In this document: positions 1-11,487 of the stretch, one piece after another
Layout: every line of letters begins with the position of its first letter
Position numbering within the stretch: position 1 is the stretch's first letter
DNA from: Symsagittifera roscoffensis
Lineage: Eukaryota > Xenacoelomorpha > Acoela > Convolutidae
Length of the DNA: 64,000 nucleotides
Direction of reading: 5' to 3'
NCBI RefSeq assembly: GCF_963678635.1
Contig: NC_087069.1
Coordinates: forward strand, 28,686,776-28,750,775
Notes under the pieces: generated by a model
Database searches by the model: none
What the model saw: the letters and a program-made list of their open reading frames with translations, nothing else
What the model was told of the DNA's origin: nothing
Program-made: the position numbers and the translations under genes

Positions 1-2845
1 AATGCTGAAAAGGGATTTCAATGACTCTCATATGATGCAAGTACCCATCACAGAGAACCAATTTGGATCACTGCAAATATTAAGAAGTATCTGAGCATGT
101 GGGGATGAACTACACCCAGATTCCTGACTCTATTATGTAGCTCAACCAGTCAACAATTTCCTCTTTTCTTGGGAGGAGGAGATGGGATCAGCCGGAATGC
201 CCATCGCAATTTTGATTGCAAATGAGCCTAACCTGGGCGCAAAACGAAAACTATTGAAACCAAAGCCCATGACAAGGTCTAAAATAAGCCAATTCAAGCT
301 CCTTATACGATATTGACTTGTACATTTGAAGTAGGTGTTTTTAAGTGGAAAAGTATGTTTTCTTCGTAAGTTCTCAGTCTGTTTTCCGTTTCACAGCCTC
401 AACATGGGAAGTCTCATTACAGAGCCCAATCATGTAAAGTTTCTCGGGAAAGCTCTAGAGAGGACTTCGTTTGAAACAGCATGATTAAAAACGGAGGAAT
501 AAACTCTATTTTTGGTAGATCTGGTAAGATAAACCTCAATCCTAGTCCATGAGTTTCAATTAAAATTTCACCTTGCTTTTATTCAATCTTCAAACAAATG
601 GTAAAAACTACTGATTAACATGACAAAATAAACACAATCTTCTCAGTTGTTTTACTTTTTAGTGTTTTTTGTGACACCTGGTCTCTATCTGAAAAATTTT
701 GATATGACAAATGATTGTCATTGACTTTTTGCTAAAAAGAAAGATTCATTCACCATGTTATCCTGATAAATTAGCCTACTTTGCTGAACAAGCCTGAACA
801 AGATTTGTTTCCGAAGTGAACAAGCCTGAAAAAAATACCCGGATTCAATTTTTTCACAGACTCAAGTTAATTTATTTTGAAATTAGCTTCAAGAAAACCA
901 ATAAAATAAAAAAAATTCTTCATTCCTACTTACCAAGGCGAAAAGTCGGATATTTTATGTCTCCTGTGCAAAAAAGCAAATTTTTATCAAATTCTAGCTC
1001 TGATGAAGACTTTTACTTACCAAAGAGGTAAGAAAGTGCCATATCCCGAAGTGTTTCGTTCGTCGACGATGGATACCTTCCTTCAGTTGGAATACTTTTC
1101 CACCAAAAGAGCAGGCAGATTTGTGGAGAGAACAGAGTGACGAGCTGGCACGATATGGGCGGAAAATTGCTTGTTGCAATTTGGGAGCGTTGAAGAAGGT
1201 AACCACTAGCATTTGGAAGAATCAATGCCCTGCAGGTGTAGAGACTTCAACATCTGGAGAAAAAAGTGTGAGTACGAGAACCATGCAAAAGAAGACGTCA
1301 TATAACTTATCTCTATTTTGTACAATCAATGAGCGAACTGACGAGTCATTACAAACAATCATTATATGTTCCTACCTAAAATTTAGCTAAGCTTGTTAAT
1401 AGTTCTGACACTTCTTTTTTTTTCACTCAGTTTTTAATCAATTTTTTCTACAAAATTTTTTTTTAGTCATATAATCCGATAAAGAAGTAACAATCCGCTA
1501 GACTGTAATTTTAAGGCTTTTGCTTTGCTCATTGACTCAACTTAGGCTTCAATAAAACTTTTTTAACAAGTTCCTAACATGTTTAATTGAACGTTCAAAA
1601 CTCTCGAAACGCTCAATTGTTGGCTCTTGAATTTCGCTCATTGCAGTCTATTTTTTTCTAGGCTAAAAACACTTAAGATCAAAACTAACAATATAACTTC
1701 CCAAGTTTGTTTACAAAATGTTTGATTGTGTGAAATAAGTTCAACTACCCCAACCGTTTCCAAGCCTACATAGTTTTTCCCTGTTCTCAGTCATTCACTC
1801 TTGGAAAGAGTGGTGGTCATTGACTTTCATGTAAATACTGCTAGCGGAAAGGAAGATTATTCCAAGGCCGTAGACTTGGAACGGTAACACGAGCGCAGGT
1901 CGCGAAACTCATATACAGTCGAACTGTAATGACAATTGCTCGAACTTTCCACATTGTAGCAATAAATTTTCACATAATACGTGTTGACAATCGGGATTTT
2001 TACGTGGTGATTGATAAAAATCAATCAGTAATTAATGACCATAACGACTTATAGATTTGTTCAATAAAAAATTTACCAACAACTGGAAAAATCCGTTAAG
2101 TATATATTGTATCAATAACGTATAGAAAACGTAAATTGTATGAAAAATCTTTTTTTTACTCAGACATACATGTGATACAAGGAGGCTCAAATTATACCTA
2201 TCTAAAGTTTACTCGTTTTTTTTCTTGGGCTCCCAAACACGACCCACGTAATCTTAATCTCACGCGCTTAAAAAGAGGTTATGCGCTCAAAAGCCCCGCC
2301 AAATCTCCAACTCTATGCTGGATGAGATCAAGAACTGAAAACAAAAAAAAAATAGGCAGATGGTGTATTGATTTTCAAAAATTATTTGATATAACCGAGT
2401 AATCGATATAATAAAAAAAATTCGTACAATTTTTCTTCTGATTTAGGGTTTTAGTTTGATTTTGAAATAAAAAAAATTAATTCTTGAACTTATTATGATA
2501 AAATTCAGCTGAACCTAGGCAGATTTTAAATAGAAAACATCGTAAGACGTTTTGCTGAGCTGAATTCTGCAAAATTTTAAAATTTCTCATGTCAGGCTGC
2601 GTTCAATTATCAATCAATATCACTCGGTGAAATTGCTAACCTGTAAAACTGTCTTGAGTTTGTTATCGAGGAGTTTACTTGTCAGGCTGGTACCTTGCCG
2701 CACCTGCCATTTGAAGATCTGTCCAAAGTTATCCAAAAGAAAAGTTGTTTGATTGAGCAAGTAAAAAACTCTGCAGACAGTTTCTCGTATTACAAATGAT
2801 GCAGCCAACAGAAGAAAGCAGTTTAATTGAGACCTATGAAACGAT
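1..2845. repeat. Left arm of long diverged inverted repeat IR1
   Basis: This segment matches, in reverse complement and with many small indels, about 12141-14560. Anchors are easy to follow by eye: 1780-1945 (ending in the shared words GAACTTTCCACATTG and TGTAATGACAATTG) pairs with 13290-13445, 2590-2845 pairs with 12150-12430, and 60-200 pairs with 14370-14520. The arm runs off the left edge of the window, so its outer end is unknown. It is AT-rich and carries only short ORFs. It could be a very long terminal inverted repeat of a DNA transposon, or two copies of a dispersed repeat that landed head to head; I cannot separate these. Confidence 0.8.
816..1025 (+). CDS. Possible exon, Ser/Asp-containing, followed by a splice donor
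   Basis: The frame runs from an ATG at 816 to residues reading SSSDEDFYLPKR, immediately followed by GTAAGAAAG, a good 5' splice-site match at 1026. The part before it is lysine-rich and low in information, so only the last 30 or so codons look like coding sequence. It lies inside the left IR1 arm. A second short candidate lies just downstream (about 1114-1202, reading ADLWREQSDELARYG, ending before GTAACC). These may be exons of a gene carried by the repeat, but no family is recognised and neither is supported by a homologue known to me. Confidence 0.2.
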
Positions 2846-4250
2846 GTCAAACTTTTAGTTCTGGATAACCCTCAACCGCGCGAATCAAAAACTTATCCCG
2901 GTTTGACCTCCATACACCGAAAATGCTTATCATACAATTCCATACATCAACTACAATTTCGAAAAATTGGAAAAAAAAGATTTACTAATTTCTGCGGCTG
3001 TTTGATCCTGACACTGGATAGGCGCACAATTTTGTGTCTGTATGCTCCTGGATTCCAGAGAAAAGTCTTTAAATATATTAAAATATTGTCGGGACGATCA
3101 TATAATCTATTAAAATATATTATTATAAATTATAATCCCTTTTTCTATCAAACTATTGTTTCACAAGAAAAATGAAATATACTGGATTAAAGTGTAGCTA
3201 TTCTGCATGAAAACACGGTAAAAATCAGTGAGCAGTTTGAGTAGGCAGGTGGTCGAATCCCTGAAAAAAGGCGTCCGCCAGGTCTGCCCCCTCCTTAATC
3301 CGTCCTTGCAGTAAACAGTAAGAAATAAAACAGTAAGCAGTAAACAGTAAGAAAATAAACCAACTGAAAAAGCACACAAAACAAAAACAAAAAAAAAACG
3401 AAATGAAGCGATGACGTTATATGAATAAAAATGGATTATAATCGATTAAAATGGATTATTATTCAATAAAATTTCAGAAATATGTTTTTCAAAAAACAAT
3501 CGATTGTAATCGATTATAATCAATTTTAATGGGTTTTTTGTTTCGAAAAATAGTAACATTATAATCCATTTTTAATTGATCATAATCTCTTTTTTTGAAA
3601 TTTATGGAAATTGACAATAAAAATTTCTTATGATTTATCTTTTTCTCTTTTTACTGAGTGAGGGTAGAGATTTCATATAATTTTCTGTACGTATGAAACT
3701 GTATGGAAAAAACTTTTTCATTTAGTGAAATTGTATGATAAGAAGTTTTGGTCAACCAGGGATCCGTGAATGCTGAGTGAAAAAAAAGGATATAAAGGGA
3801 CGAAATTCGAATATCGACTTTCATTCATGCCACGTCAAGACAAAAGCAGCGATTTGCATAAGCGTCGAGCACACTTCGATTCACCAAAAACGAATTCGCG
3901 GAAAAAAAGAAAAATGTTCAATTAACTAGAATCCTGCCGCTCCCTACCAGAAATTAAAACAAAGGGGAAACAAAGGAAACATTTCAAGTTGAATTAGTTG
4001 TCCTAAGTTTGAGTTGGGAACAATAAAAATTAGCAAGGCGGAAGCTAGAAACTCTTATGGCAAACAAGTCGAACCCGGACTTGTAACGGGAATAACCGAC
4101 ACTTACAAAAGCCCATAACAAGGTCTAAAAAAGGCTAATTCATGCAATCTCGGTATCCATGATCTCCTAAAACCAGGATGAAAAATTATTAAAGCTTTAA
4201 AGTAGGCAATAATCCAATGAGGGGATTTTGGTAGGCGCGCACGACCATCA
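2846..4250. other. Loop of IR1, left part: AT-rich, no gene seen
   Basis: I see no convincing gene here. It holds a short CAGTAAG-type repetitive patch (3318-3357), a patch of AT palindromes (3430-3600, separate entry), and at about 4105-4160 another copy of a motif also present at about 265-330 (AAAGCCCATNACAAGGTCTAAAA). A complement-strand relative of this motif occurs at about 13850-13880. Confidence 0.5.
3430..3600. repeat. AT-rich palindromic simple repeat (ATTATAATCGATTA-like)
   Basis: The words ATGGATTATAATCGATT, ATCGATTGTAATCGATTATAAT and ATTATAATCCATTTTTAATTG recur in both orientations within 170 bp, so the patch can fold on itself in several registers. This looks like a decayed simple or palindromic repeat. 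No gene is seen. Confidence 0.5.
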
Positions 4251-4339
4251 TTACGAAACCAAAATGTGTGTGTTGTGAATGGTCAGTAAGTTCTGCTATA
4301 AGACCGCTCAGTTAGATTTTTCTTTAATCTTGTGTTTCT

Positions 4340-4506
4340 TTTGATTGTGTTGCGTTTTTTTCGCAAAATTTTGAATCACTTTGAGAAAAACTGCACTGAA
4401 AAAGAGAGCCTATGCCCAACGTAACAGACAGAAAAATATCTTTTATCCGATGCAGCAGCACTCCGAAAAAAAAAACAGTAGGTTGCTATCGAGAGACGAC
4501 ACTGAT
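4340..4506 (+). pseudogene. Upstream part of a short ORF split by the BEL/Pao insertion
   Basis: In the frame that reads ...YAQRNRQKN...LSRDDT the sequence is open from about 4375 to the left LTR boundary at 4506. The same frame resumes at 11309, directly after the second target-site copy, as EYLVNTIRGKRK... and stays open for about 20 further codons. Removing the element plus one CTGAT copy therefore gives one open frame of about 65 codons. That suggests the insertion hit an exon or an older transposon ORF. No family is recognised; the length is modest, so chance cannot be excluded. Confidence 0.35.
4502..4506. repeat. Target-site duplication CTGAT (left copy)
   Basis: CTGAT directly precedes the left LTR and is repeated at 11304-11308 directly after the right LTR. 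Five base pairs fits the size expected for BEL/Pao integrases. It fixes both outer LTR edges. Confidence 0.85.
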
Positions 4507-4965
4507 TATTTGCTCAATCTCTGTACTATCTGTAGCTAGGAAACAACATTGGTTAGACAAAATTTTATTCGTATTTTTGGCAATACAAACCACACATAAC
4601 GATATAATCAAGGAAAACAATCAGAAAAAAACCAGTAAACTCATAAATTCAACCAATATTCCGCTTCAATATACAAATTGGCGCAAGCTAGCCACAAGAA
4701 CCGGTCGGTAATGTCCTTGAGACAAATTGCTCTTTTTGGCGGTCTGCATCAATCAAGGCTGAACCGAATTAGAACCAAAAAACAGCAGAAATAGGATATA
4801 ACCCCCTTTTTAGTAAATTATTACATGGGCAGGTGGGGGACTCAAACCTATGTCAACTCTCATGTCTGTATAGTCGGCGTTACGTTACTTTAGCTTAGGC
4901 CGCTCGGCCAACTGTTCTTATTTATATGCATCTATAATCCGTTTTGTATTATTTGCATTGCAACA
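4507..4965 (-). repeat. 3' LTR of BEL/Pao element (left)
   Basis: Direct repeat of 10837-11303. On the minus strand it starts TGTTGCAATGCA. The other end has decayed from TGTG-type to TATT. Shared internal words include CAATCTCTGTACTATCTG and AACCGGTCGGTAATGTCC. The two LTRs differ by many substitutions and small indels, so the insertion is old. A tRNA-like segment (4827-4914) lies in the first part of the LTR as transcribed. Confidence 0.92.
4827..4914 (-). other. tRNA-like/SINE-like segment embedded in the LTR (left)
   Basis: Read on the minus strand, this contains an A-box-like TTGGCCGAGCGGCCTAAGCT and a B-box-like GGTTTGAGTCCCC at roughly tRNA spacing. The stems do not pair well enough for a functional tRNA. 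The same block is present in the right LTR (11168-11255, with the better B box GGTTCGAGTCCCC), so it was part of the LTR before this insertion. Confidence 0.6.
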
Positions 4966-4976
4966 TCCTCCCCCCT
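4966..4976 (-). promoter_or_regulatory. Polypurine tract of BEL/Pao element
   Basis: The minus strand reads AGGGGGGAGGA directly upstream of the 3' LTR start TGTTG. This is the expected position and composition for the plus-strand primer of reverse transcription. Confidence 0.85.
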
Positions 4977-7900
4977 GAAGAAGGAAGAACTGGAGCTAGC
5001 TTAACAGTCGGCCACGTGACTTCACAGGTTGCGGTCTTAACAAGCGCGGATCGGGCGCAACCGTCCTGTCCGTAGTTTAGCTTGACGATTCGGGCGAGGG
5101 CGTAAAACCCACGCGGACTATTGGGCTCAATCACCCACACGAGATCGCCTGCCTTAAGAGTGAAAACGGAATGAGTGTGTCACTTGACACGCTTATTCAG
5201 TGAGGGAACAGATTCTCGAAGCCAACGAGACCAAATAGCGTTAGTATACGACTGTGCTCGCCTGTACCTTTTCCTGTGATTGAAGTGCTGCCCAGATAAA
5301 AGCGAAGGAAATTTTGTGGCATGTTGTCCATGCAAAAAATGGTTTGGGGTTAACGCTTCTAACTCACATGAATCAGTACTAACGGGAGTGATTGACCTCG
5401 AATTCAAAGCCTGCTCAACTAAGCAGAAATTTGTTTCTTACACATCTTCGGTGACTCACCCACTGCCTAGAATATCGTACAGCACGCGCTTCACACTTCG
5501 GACGAGACGCTCCGAGGAGCCGCCATGATGGGGTGAGTTAAATTTCCAAGTAACACCTTTGTGTGCAAAAATGGTCGGAGCCATGCCATTCTAGCTCTTG
5601 ATGCAGGCAAGTAGTTCCATTTCCGCACCAACGAAGTTCATGCCGTTATCCGAACAGATCGTGCCTGGTGTACCACGACGCGCAATGAACCGTTCAATGC
5701 CCATGACACAAGAGCTAGTGTCAAGAGACGGTAAAGCGGTCCGGAACGTAAGGCGGTGCAAAGTAATCCTCACCCGTATGATTAAAGGGTGGTTGCTTAT
5801 ATCCGAGACGTTCGACAAGTAAATCGGACATTATAGGCTGGATGGCACTTGTGTTGCGTTTACGGCATGTCACACGTTGATTTTCGATAGATCGAAGTAG
5901 TAGACGCAACCCAAGTGCATATTTCATATTTCAAACGGACCGCATGTAATCTAAACCTTGATGAAAATGCTCATGGCGGAGATTGCGGGCTAACAAACGA
6001 ACTAGGATATGTCGATCGTCGAGTAATATTGGGTGCTTAGTATCAAACTCGGTATTCAATAAGTGCACGATCCCTCCGGTGGAACGAATGAAACCAGCGG
6101 GACTGATAAATGGCGAGTATGTGGCAATTTTACTACTATTCTTAATAGGTTTGCCAGCGGTGAGTGTTTTTATCTCAAGGTGAAAGAAGTCCAACTGAGC
6201 AAGATGATTCAGTTTGCTTTCTGCAATATCAAGTTCAGTGGGGTCGGTGATTCGTAAGTCGCCGCGGAAATGCTTATGTGAAGGCAGATCCTCATAAAAA
6301 CGACTATTCATTTATATCTCGTAAAGGAACTGAATTTTTCTCAATTGGACCCGTGTTCGGGATGTTTGATGGATTTGACATCGGTGATGAAGGAAGATGA
6401 TGTCTCCAAGGAATTTCCAAAATCACAAGTAGGACCATTTGAGCGAATTTTTTTGATCATAGGTTCGTCGGGTTTAAACGGCCAATCAGTAGTCCTGAGA
6501 ATGCTCGGACCAATAACCCAGCTCCTATCCTTCAGGGCTTCCGAAGAAATCTCCCACCTACCGGTATCAACTGGATTATCGCCGCTCAGAACATGGTGTC
6601 TTTCATCAATAGTGGTCGATTCGAGGATTTCGCCGACACGATGAGCGACATAAGCAGGTAATTTTTCAGGGGAATTTAGCCACTGCAAAACTGTTATACT
6701 ATCTGTTCATGTGTAGACATGGTTAATGCTGACAGGAAGGGCGGTCAGTATATCATCTTTCAGTCGTGTGGCGAGCAGAGCAGCTTTAATTTTGGTATAG
6801 ATAGCGCTTTCATGGGCGCAACGCGAGCTTTACCAAAGATGAAGGAGATTTGAGTTTTGTGCAAACTCGAGAGTCGCGCACACAAAAACCCAATCGCACA
6901 AATAACTTCCTGCGAGCTATCACGGAACATGTGGAGCTCATTTCGATCCACAAGCTCTATGAAGTAACAACGGGGAATCGTCAATTATTGCCATAAGAGT
7001 AGGAGACCGGAGTGCCACTCGAGAAACTTATCTCTTATATCTTCCGGCAATTCGTCAATGGACATATTATCAGTTGCTGTTTTTTGCAACGCAAAAATGG
7101 CGCACGTAGGCGAATCTCGTGCGCCGAAAATATGGCGATTGTACTGCTGAACTACATCATCGGAATTAGTATCCTCCTGCCACAAAAAATGGAACGAATT
7201 TTGATCTCGGGCGAGGACTCCTACCTGGAGGAACATACCCTCTATATCTACGGAGACGGCGTACTTGTGTTGACGGAACCGCAAAAGTACAAAAATTAAA
7301 TTTTGGAGTAGGTCCGGACCCACCAATAAGGACTTAATTAAGGCTATCCCGTTAAACTTAGAAGCCCATTAAGAAATCGGTGCACCTTACCCGGCTTATT
7401 CGGATCTACGACGGGGTGGTGCGGAAGATACCACGCGCGATCGGAACGAATACGTGGATCATGCGGTTCGACAGTAACGACATAGCCTTTTCTAATGTCC
7501 TCTCTAATTGTGTCTGCGTATCTTTCGCGCAGTTCAGGGTCTTTTCTTAGCCTTTCCTCCATTGTTTTCAAATTGGGCGAGAAATTAGTAGTAGTTGTTT
7601 ATTAGACTGACATTACTATTGATCCAAAGCATAGGCACAATGTATCTTTCGCCATTGTGAACGGTTTCAGAAATTAGGATGGGTAAAGCATGGTTATCCG
7701 CGGCGGAGGGGGCATCGACTTGTTTTAGAGCACCATAATATTCCAACTCGTACCAGAATTTTACCTGGTGGGCCAGAGAAGAATCTTCAACAATACACTT
7801 GAAACACGAAGAATTAGAAAAACCGGACGGCAGCGACGGACCGTGTATGACCCAACCTATCGGTAGGTGAACGGAAAACGATGAGTTATTATCATCTCCC

Positions 7901-8300
7901 AAGATGAACTCAATGGGTCTAACGGCCTGGTAGTAGTCTTGTCCTATAATAACTTCAACATAACTGTAGGTAAAATGGGTGTGCTTAATAGGTGCTAATT
8001 GTGGATTTTTATTCTGCAACTCAGCAATATTGATTAATTCGGAACCAATCCGAATATTGTCTTTAACATGTGCACAAAGAGGGAAGACAAAATCACTATT
8101 GTTAGGCTTGGAGGAAACTGTAAACTTGATCCTCTGAGTCTCAACAACGATAGTTGCATTGAAACCACTAATTGACAAGTTAACGGTCTACCCTTCTAAG
8201 CCGAGACGGTTAACGAGTGACGAAGACACCCAAGAGTGAGTTGATGCACTTTCGCAGAGAACCAACGTCAGGAGACTGGTTACATCCGAAGATACACCAA
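4977..8300 (-). pseudogene. pol: BEL/Pao pol polyprotein, decayed (protease, RT, RNase H, integrase)
   Basis: Domains follow in the standard BEL/Pao order, broken by stops and frameshifts. Protease (DUF1758-like): about 8290-7585; the segment is preceded by a stop near 8190 and includes GQDYY and HLPIGWVIHGP. RT: 7571-6985, including VDIEGMFLQVG (first catalytic Asp) and HIFGARDSPTCA. RNase H/tether: 6984-6341, including FGKARVAPMKA and RVGEILESTTIDERHHV. Integrase zinc-binding region: 6311-5931, including HPILLDDRHILVRL and HFHQGLDYMR. Integrase core: 5927-5591, including SDNGMNFVGAE, with a frameshift near 5740. C-terminal DUF5641-like domain: 5407-4977, including ALTPNHFLHGQHA and the LAPVLPSSGG ending. 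The YMDD-containing stretch, thumb and connection are missing between about 6985 and 6960, so the copy cannot make an active RT. Family assignment rests on pattern recognition and is firm. Confidence 0.9.
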
Positions 8301-8329
8301 GTGTTGCAATCGGTCACAACCCGTTAGAC

Positions 8330-9176
8330 GATTCAATGTCATGTACATCACTAACAACGGCGTGAGTGGAAGTGTTTGTATTCTCCTTGAATTTGTTTGT
8401 TCGAGCCTTGTTCGAGACGTTTGAATTTTTCTTCCTCAGATGACTTATCCTCAAGTTCAAACGCTTTCTTCTCTATTTCAGTTAGTTGCTTTTTATGACT
8501 TTCAGCCAATTGCTCTAGTTCCAGCTGACTTTTTTATAACTTAATACGGTTCTCTTGCTCTTTAGTTCTTATAGATACTTGATACTGCCTTTCCAGTTCC
8601 TCGTGACGTCGTTTTACTAAAACTAATTCATGCCGTTTTTCACTTAAAGACATAGTTTGAACAGTCGAGGTATGACGAGTGGAAGCACATTTATCAGGTT
8701 TACGTGACTCGTGTTTTCAACTTTCCTTATACTGAGGCTTTAGACCTGTTTTTAGATACTCGTGATTCTGAATCTCTTGTTTTGTGCGAGCGGGAGGATG
8801 TTTGTTGTAACGAGTAACGATCACTTGCTCCCTGTAAGGCCGGATGCTGGGAATGACGAAGACTCATCTTGTAACTCTGAGCATCATGCATTACTTTACT
8901 GTTCATTTCGCTTACTTTCTTAAGCCAAAGGTCTTGCTGAGCAATAATTTATTCAGGGTTTTCCGATTTTCCCGCTAACCTAAATAATTGCTCATTTACG
9001 TCAACAGCTTTTTCCAACGCAATTTTACATTAGTAAACAGCCTTATCAACCTTTGCTGTTCAACTATTGTTCTCAATGTACTCAGGTAAGAATGAGTGAC
9101 CTTTAAGCAGCTCAATTTCTATATTTAGACGGGTTTCAAATAATTTGCGTAACTTAATTTGGAAATTTTCGTCCAT
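8330..9176 (-). pseudogene. gag: BEL/Pao gag-like ORF, decayed, coiled-coil rich
   Basis: The minus-strand ATG at 9176 begins MDENFQIKLRKLFETR. The frame continues for about 280 codons with several in-frame stops. Its distal half is a Glu/Lys/Arg/Gln-rich helical stretch with heptad-like spacing (for example KRRHEELERQYQVSIRTKEQE), as in the N-terminal part of many BEL/Pao gag proteins. No intact zinc knuckle was found; that part is lost or too degraded. The position, between leader and protease in the same direction as pol, supports gag. Confidence 0.7.
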
Positions 9177-10395
9177 GTTTCTTATAAATAGACAAATTTT
9201 TACGGATGCTCACTAAACAGAAAACCATTAATTAAATGAGATACTGTTTTAATACGATATTAAATTTACATCAATATATCAACCATAGTTTAGATTATGG
9301 GGGGAAAATTCTCACTACTCAGCTTGCGGTTGTTGTTGCTGCGGTGCCTACTTAATGAGTTATTAATGGCGTCGTGCCAAATTACAAGATCGTTGCGTTG
9401 AGACAAGTAGTGATGAAGGTAATACTGTATTGTTTTCTGAGAATCCCAAGCGTTAAAGCTCAAACTTTAACCTGGCTTTATAAAGCAAGTATCTTTGACG
9501 CGCTTCTTGGACGGAGCGGGCAGTTATCGGAGCGCCTGATCCAAGGAACTAGCTCCTAATTGAATATCATACACTCAAGGGACCTATGCGACGGATACGG
9601 TATGCTTAAGTACCAATGAGTTTGGAAAATTAAGTAGGTCGGTTGAACTCCAACAACACACTTGGAGTAAACCTGAGGATGAAAGAACTCAATTTAACTC
9701 ACTTAAAACCACCGTACCCGACCACTTAACGTTACTGTCACGCAACAAAGTCAATAATCGGACGGGCAGAAACGGATTTGATTCACTTGAAATGAACTGG
9801 CTTTCAGGATCACCAAAAGTTTGTGGGGGATCAAGAATATTGGTTAAGTACCAACAACGCACGCGGAAGAAACCTGAGGATGAAAAAACTCAATTTATTT
9901 TGCCTGATATTCCGCTACCACGCCACTTAACATAAGGTTGGTGTCATTTTACAGCACAGTTTCGCAGATTTCTGGGGACGTTTTGAGAAATTTTCGGCAA
10001 CTTTGTTTTACTTTTTGTACAAAATTTTTCCGGAAAATTGTAATCAGCGGTTTCGAGTCATAAACCAAAATAAAAACTAGTCCAGTACCTATTGTCTATG
10101 ATCCGATTTCACGGATGAATATTCCGTTCACATATCCAAAAAATTTTGGTATCGAAAAATAAAATGTCAACCAGTTTGTCTATGTGCCGGTTGTAAGATT
10201 TTTCAGTTCAACGGAACTGTCCAGAGTTTTAGGTATTGAGAAAAATGACCGGTGGCTAGCTGGCGGGGAAAATTTCAGCTTGTATGACAGTGTAAAAAAA
10301 TTTATAGCGCAAGTGGAGTTGTAAAAATTTGTCGAGTCTTACAGTTTTGGAGATTGGGTAGTCACCGGTTTCGTTTGTGGCCGTCTAAGCCGTAA
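9177..10395 (-). other. BEL/Pao 5' leader region, no gene seen
   Basis: Non-coding sequence between gag and the leader minisatellite. A loosely repeated motif around 9640-9700 and 9845-9905 (AACCTGAGGATGAAA...ACTCAATTTA) suggests an internal duplication. No intact ORF of interest is seen. Confidence 0.5.
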
Positions 10396-10790
10396 ACCAG
10401 CGCCGCTGCGACGGAAGTCAGGCGTCTCAGTAGCAGAACAGCACCACCGTGCGGATATCAGGACTTCCACGCAGCAAAAGAGCATAACTGTGCCGTGAGC
10501 GTGACGTCTAGGTTGTAGGAATGCACCACTGTGCGGGTATCAAGACTAAGCAGCAAAACAGCACCACTGTGACGTGCGCAGGACGTCTGGGTGGTAGGAC
10601 AGCATCACTTTGCGGGTCTCGAGACTAAACAGCAAAACAGCACCACTGTGCCGTGAGCAGGACGTCTGGATGGTAGGACGGCACCACTGTGAGTTTATCG
10701 AGCTCTTGGACGGCACCACTATGGTAGGACGGCATCTCTAGGACGGCACCACTTTTGTAGGACGGCACCACTGTTCGTTTATCGGCGTGT
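10396..10790. repeat. GC-rich minisatellite in the BEL/Pao leader
   Basis: Repeats of GCACCACTGTG interspersed with AGGACGTCTGG and GGTAGGACGGC form a higher-order array of roughly 100 bp that degenerates to short GGACGGCACCACT units at its right end. It is clearly more GC-rich than its surroundings and lies between the primer-binding site and gag. Short ORFs here are artefacts of the repeat. Confidence 0.7.
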
Positions 10791-10815
10791 CCCTTGTGCA
10801 AATGCGTGAATAACA

Positions 10816-10833
10816 GTCCCTTGTGGGGCGCCA
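10816..10833 (-). promoter_or_regulatory. Primer-binding site of BEL/Pao element
   Basis: The minus strand reads TGGCGCCCCACAAGGGAC, beginning 3 nt inside the 5' LTR. The TGG start and spacing fit a tRNA 3' end. The first eight bases match the tRNA-Lys-type PBS of retroviruses, but the tRNA assignment is tentative. Confidence 0.75.
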
Positions 10834-10836
10834 AAA

Positions 10837-11303
10837 TGTGCGGTCAATCTCTGTACTATCTGTAGCTAGGAAACAATATTGGTTAGGCAAATTTTATTCG
10901 TATTTTCGGCAATACAAACCGCTCATGTCGATATAATCAGTGAAAATAATCAGAATAATCAAGTAAGATCACAACATCAAGTTCATAATTTCATCCAATA
11001 ATCAGCTTCAATAAACAAATTGGCGCAAGCTAGCCAAAAAAACCGGTCGGTAATGTCCTTGAGACAAATTGCTTTTTTTGGCGGTCAGCCTTAATCAAGG
11101 CTGAACCGAATTAGAACCAAAAAACAGTTAAAATAGGATATAACCCCTTTTTAGTATATTAATTCATGGGCAGGTGGGGGACTCGAACCTGCGTCAACTG
11201 TCAAGTCTGTAGAGTCGGTGTTACGTTACTTTAGCTTAGGCCGATCGGCCAACTGTTCTTAATCATATGAATATATACTCTGTTTTATATTTGCATTGCA
11301 ACA
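10837..11303 (-). repeat. 5' LTR of BEL/Pao element (right)
   Basis: Direct repeat of 4507-4965. On the minus strand it begins TGTTGCAATGCAAAT and ends ...GACCGCACA. It is flanked on the outside by the CTGAT duplication and on the inside by the primer-binding site. As the leading LTR of a minus-strand element it would carry the promoter. Confidence 0.92.
11168..11255 (-). other. tRNA-like/SINE-like segment embedded in the LTR (right)
   Basis: Counterpart of 4827-4914. The minus strand has TTGGCCGATCGGCCTAAGCT and GGTTCGAGTCCCC. The B box is a perfect consensus type, but the T-stem does not pair, so it is not annotated as a tRNA. Confidence 0.6.
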
Positions 11304-11308
11304 CTGAT
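11304..11308. repeat. Target-site duplication CTGAT (right copy)
   Basis: Identical to 4502-4506 and directly adjacent to the right LTR. Confidence 0.85.
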
Positions 11309-11371
11309 GAATACTTAGTTAACACGATACGAGGAAAGCGGAAACTCATCTACAAATTGGCCAAAATAAAA
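11309..11371 (+). pseudogene. Downstream part of the ORF split by the BEL/Pao insertion
   Basis: It continues the frame of 4375-4506, reading EYLVNTIRGKRK and ending at a TGA near 11371. A further exon-like stretch follows at 11411-11487: an AG acceptor, then an open frame including DNHDPLPEKAHDRL, then GTTTGT. That could belong to the same locus. Function unknown. Confidence 0.3.
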
Positions 11372-11487
11372 TGAATTCCCGAATGAATAGAAAAAATCCA
11401 TTTGTATCGACAGCTGTCCACCAATCTCGACAATCACGACCCATTACCTGAGAAGGCACACGATAGGCTGATTGCAGAACTGGAGGA

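Noticed and set aside
10625-10834. Minus-strand ORF in the BEL/Pao leader
   Set aside because: It is generated by the minisatellite; its protein simply mirrors the DNA repeat.
11168-11255. Functional tRNA gene
   Set aside because: The A and B boxes are good, but acceptor and T stems do not pair and the block is part of an LTR repeat.
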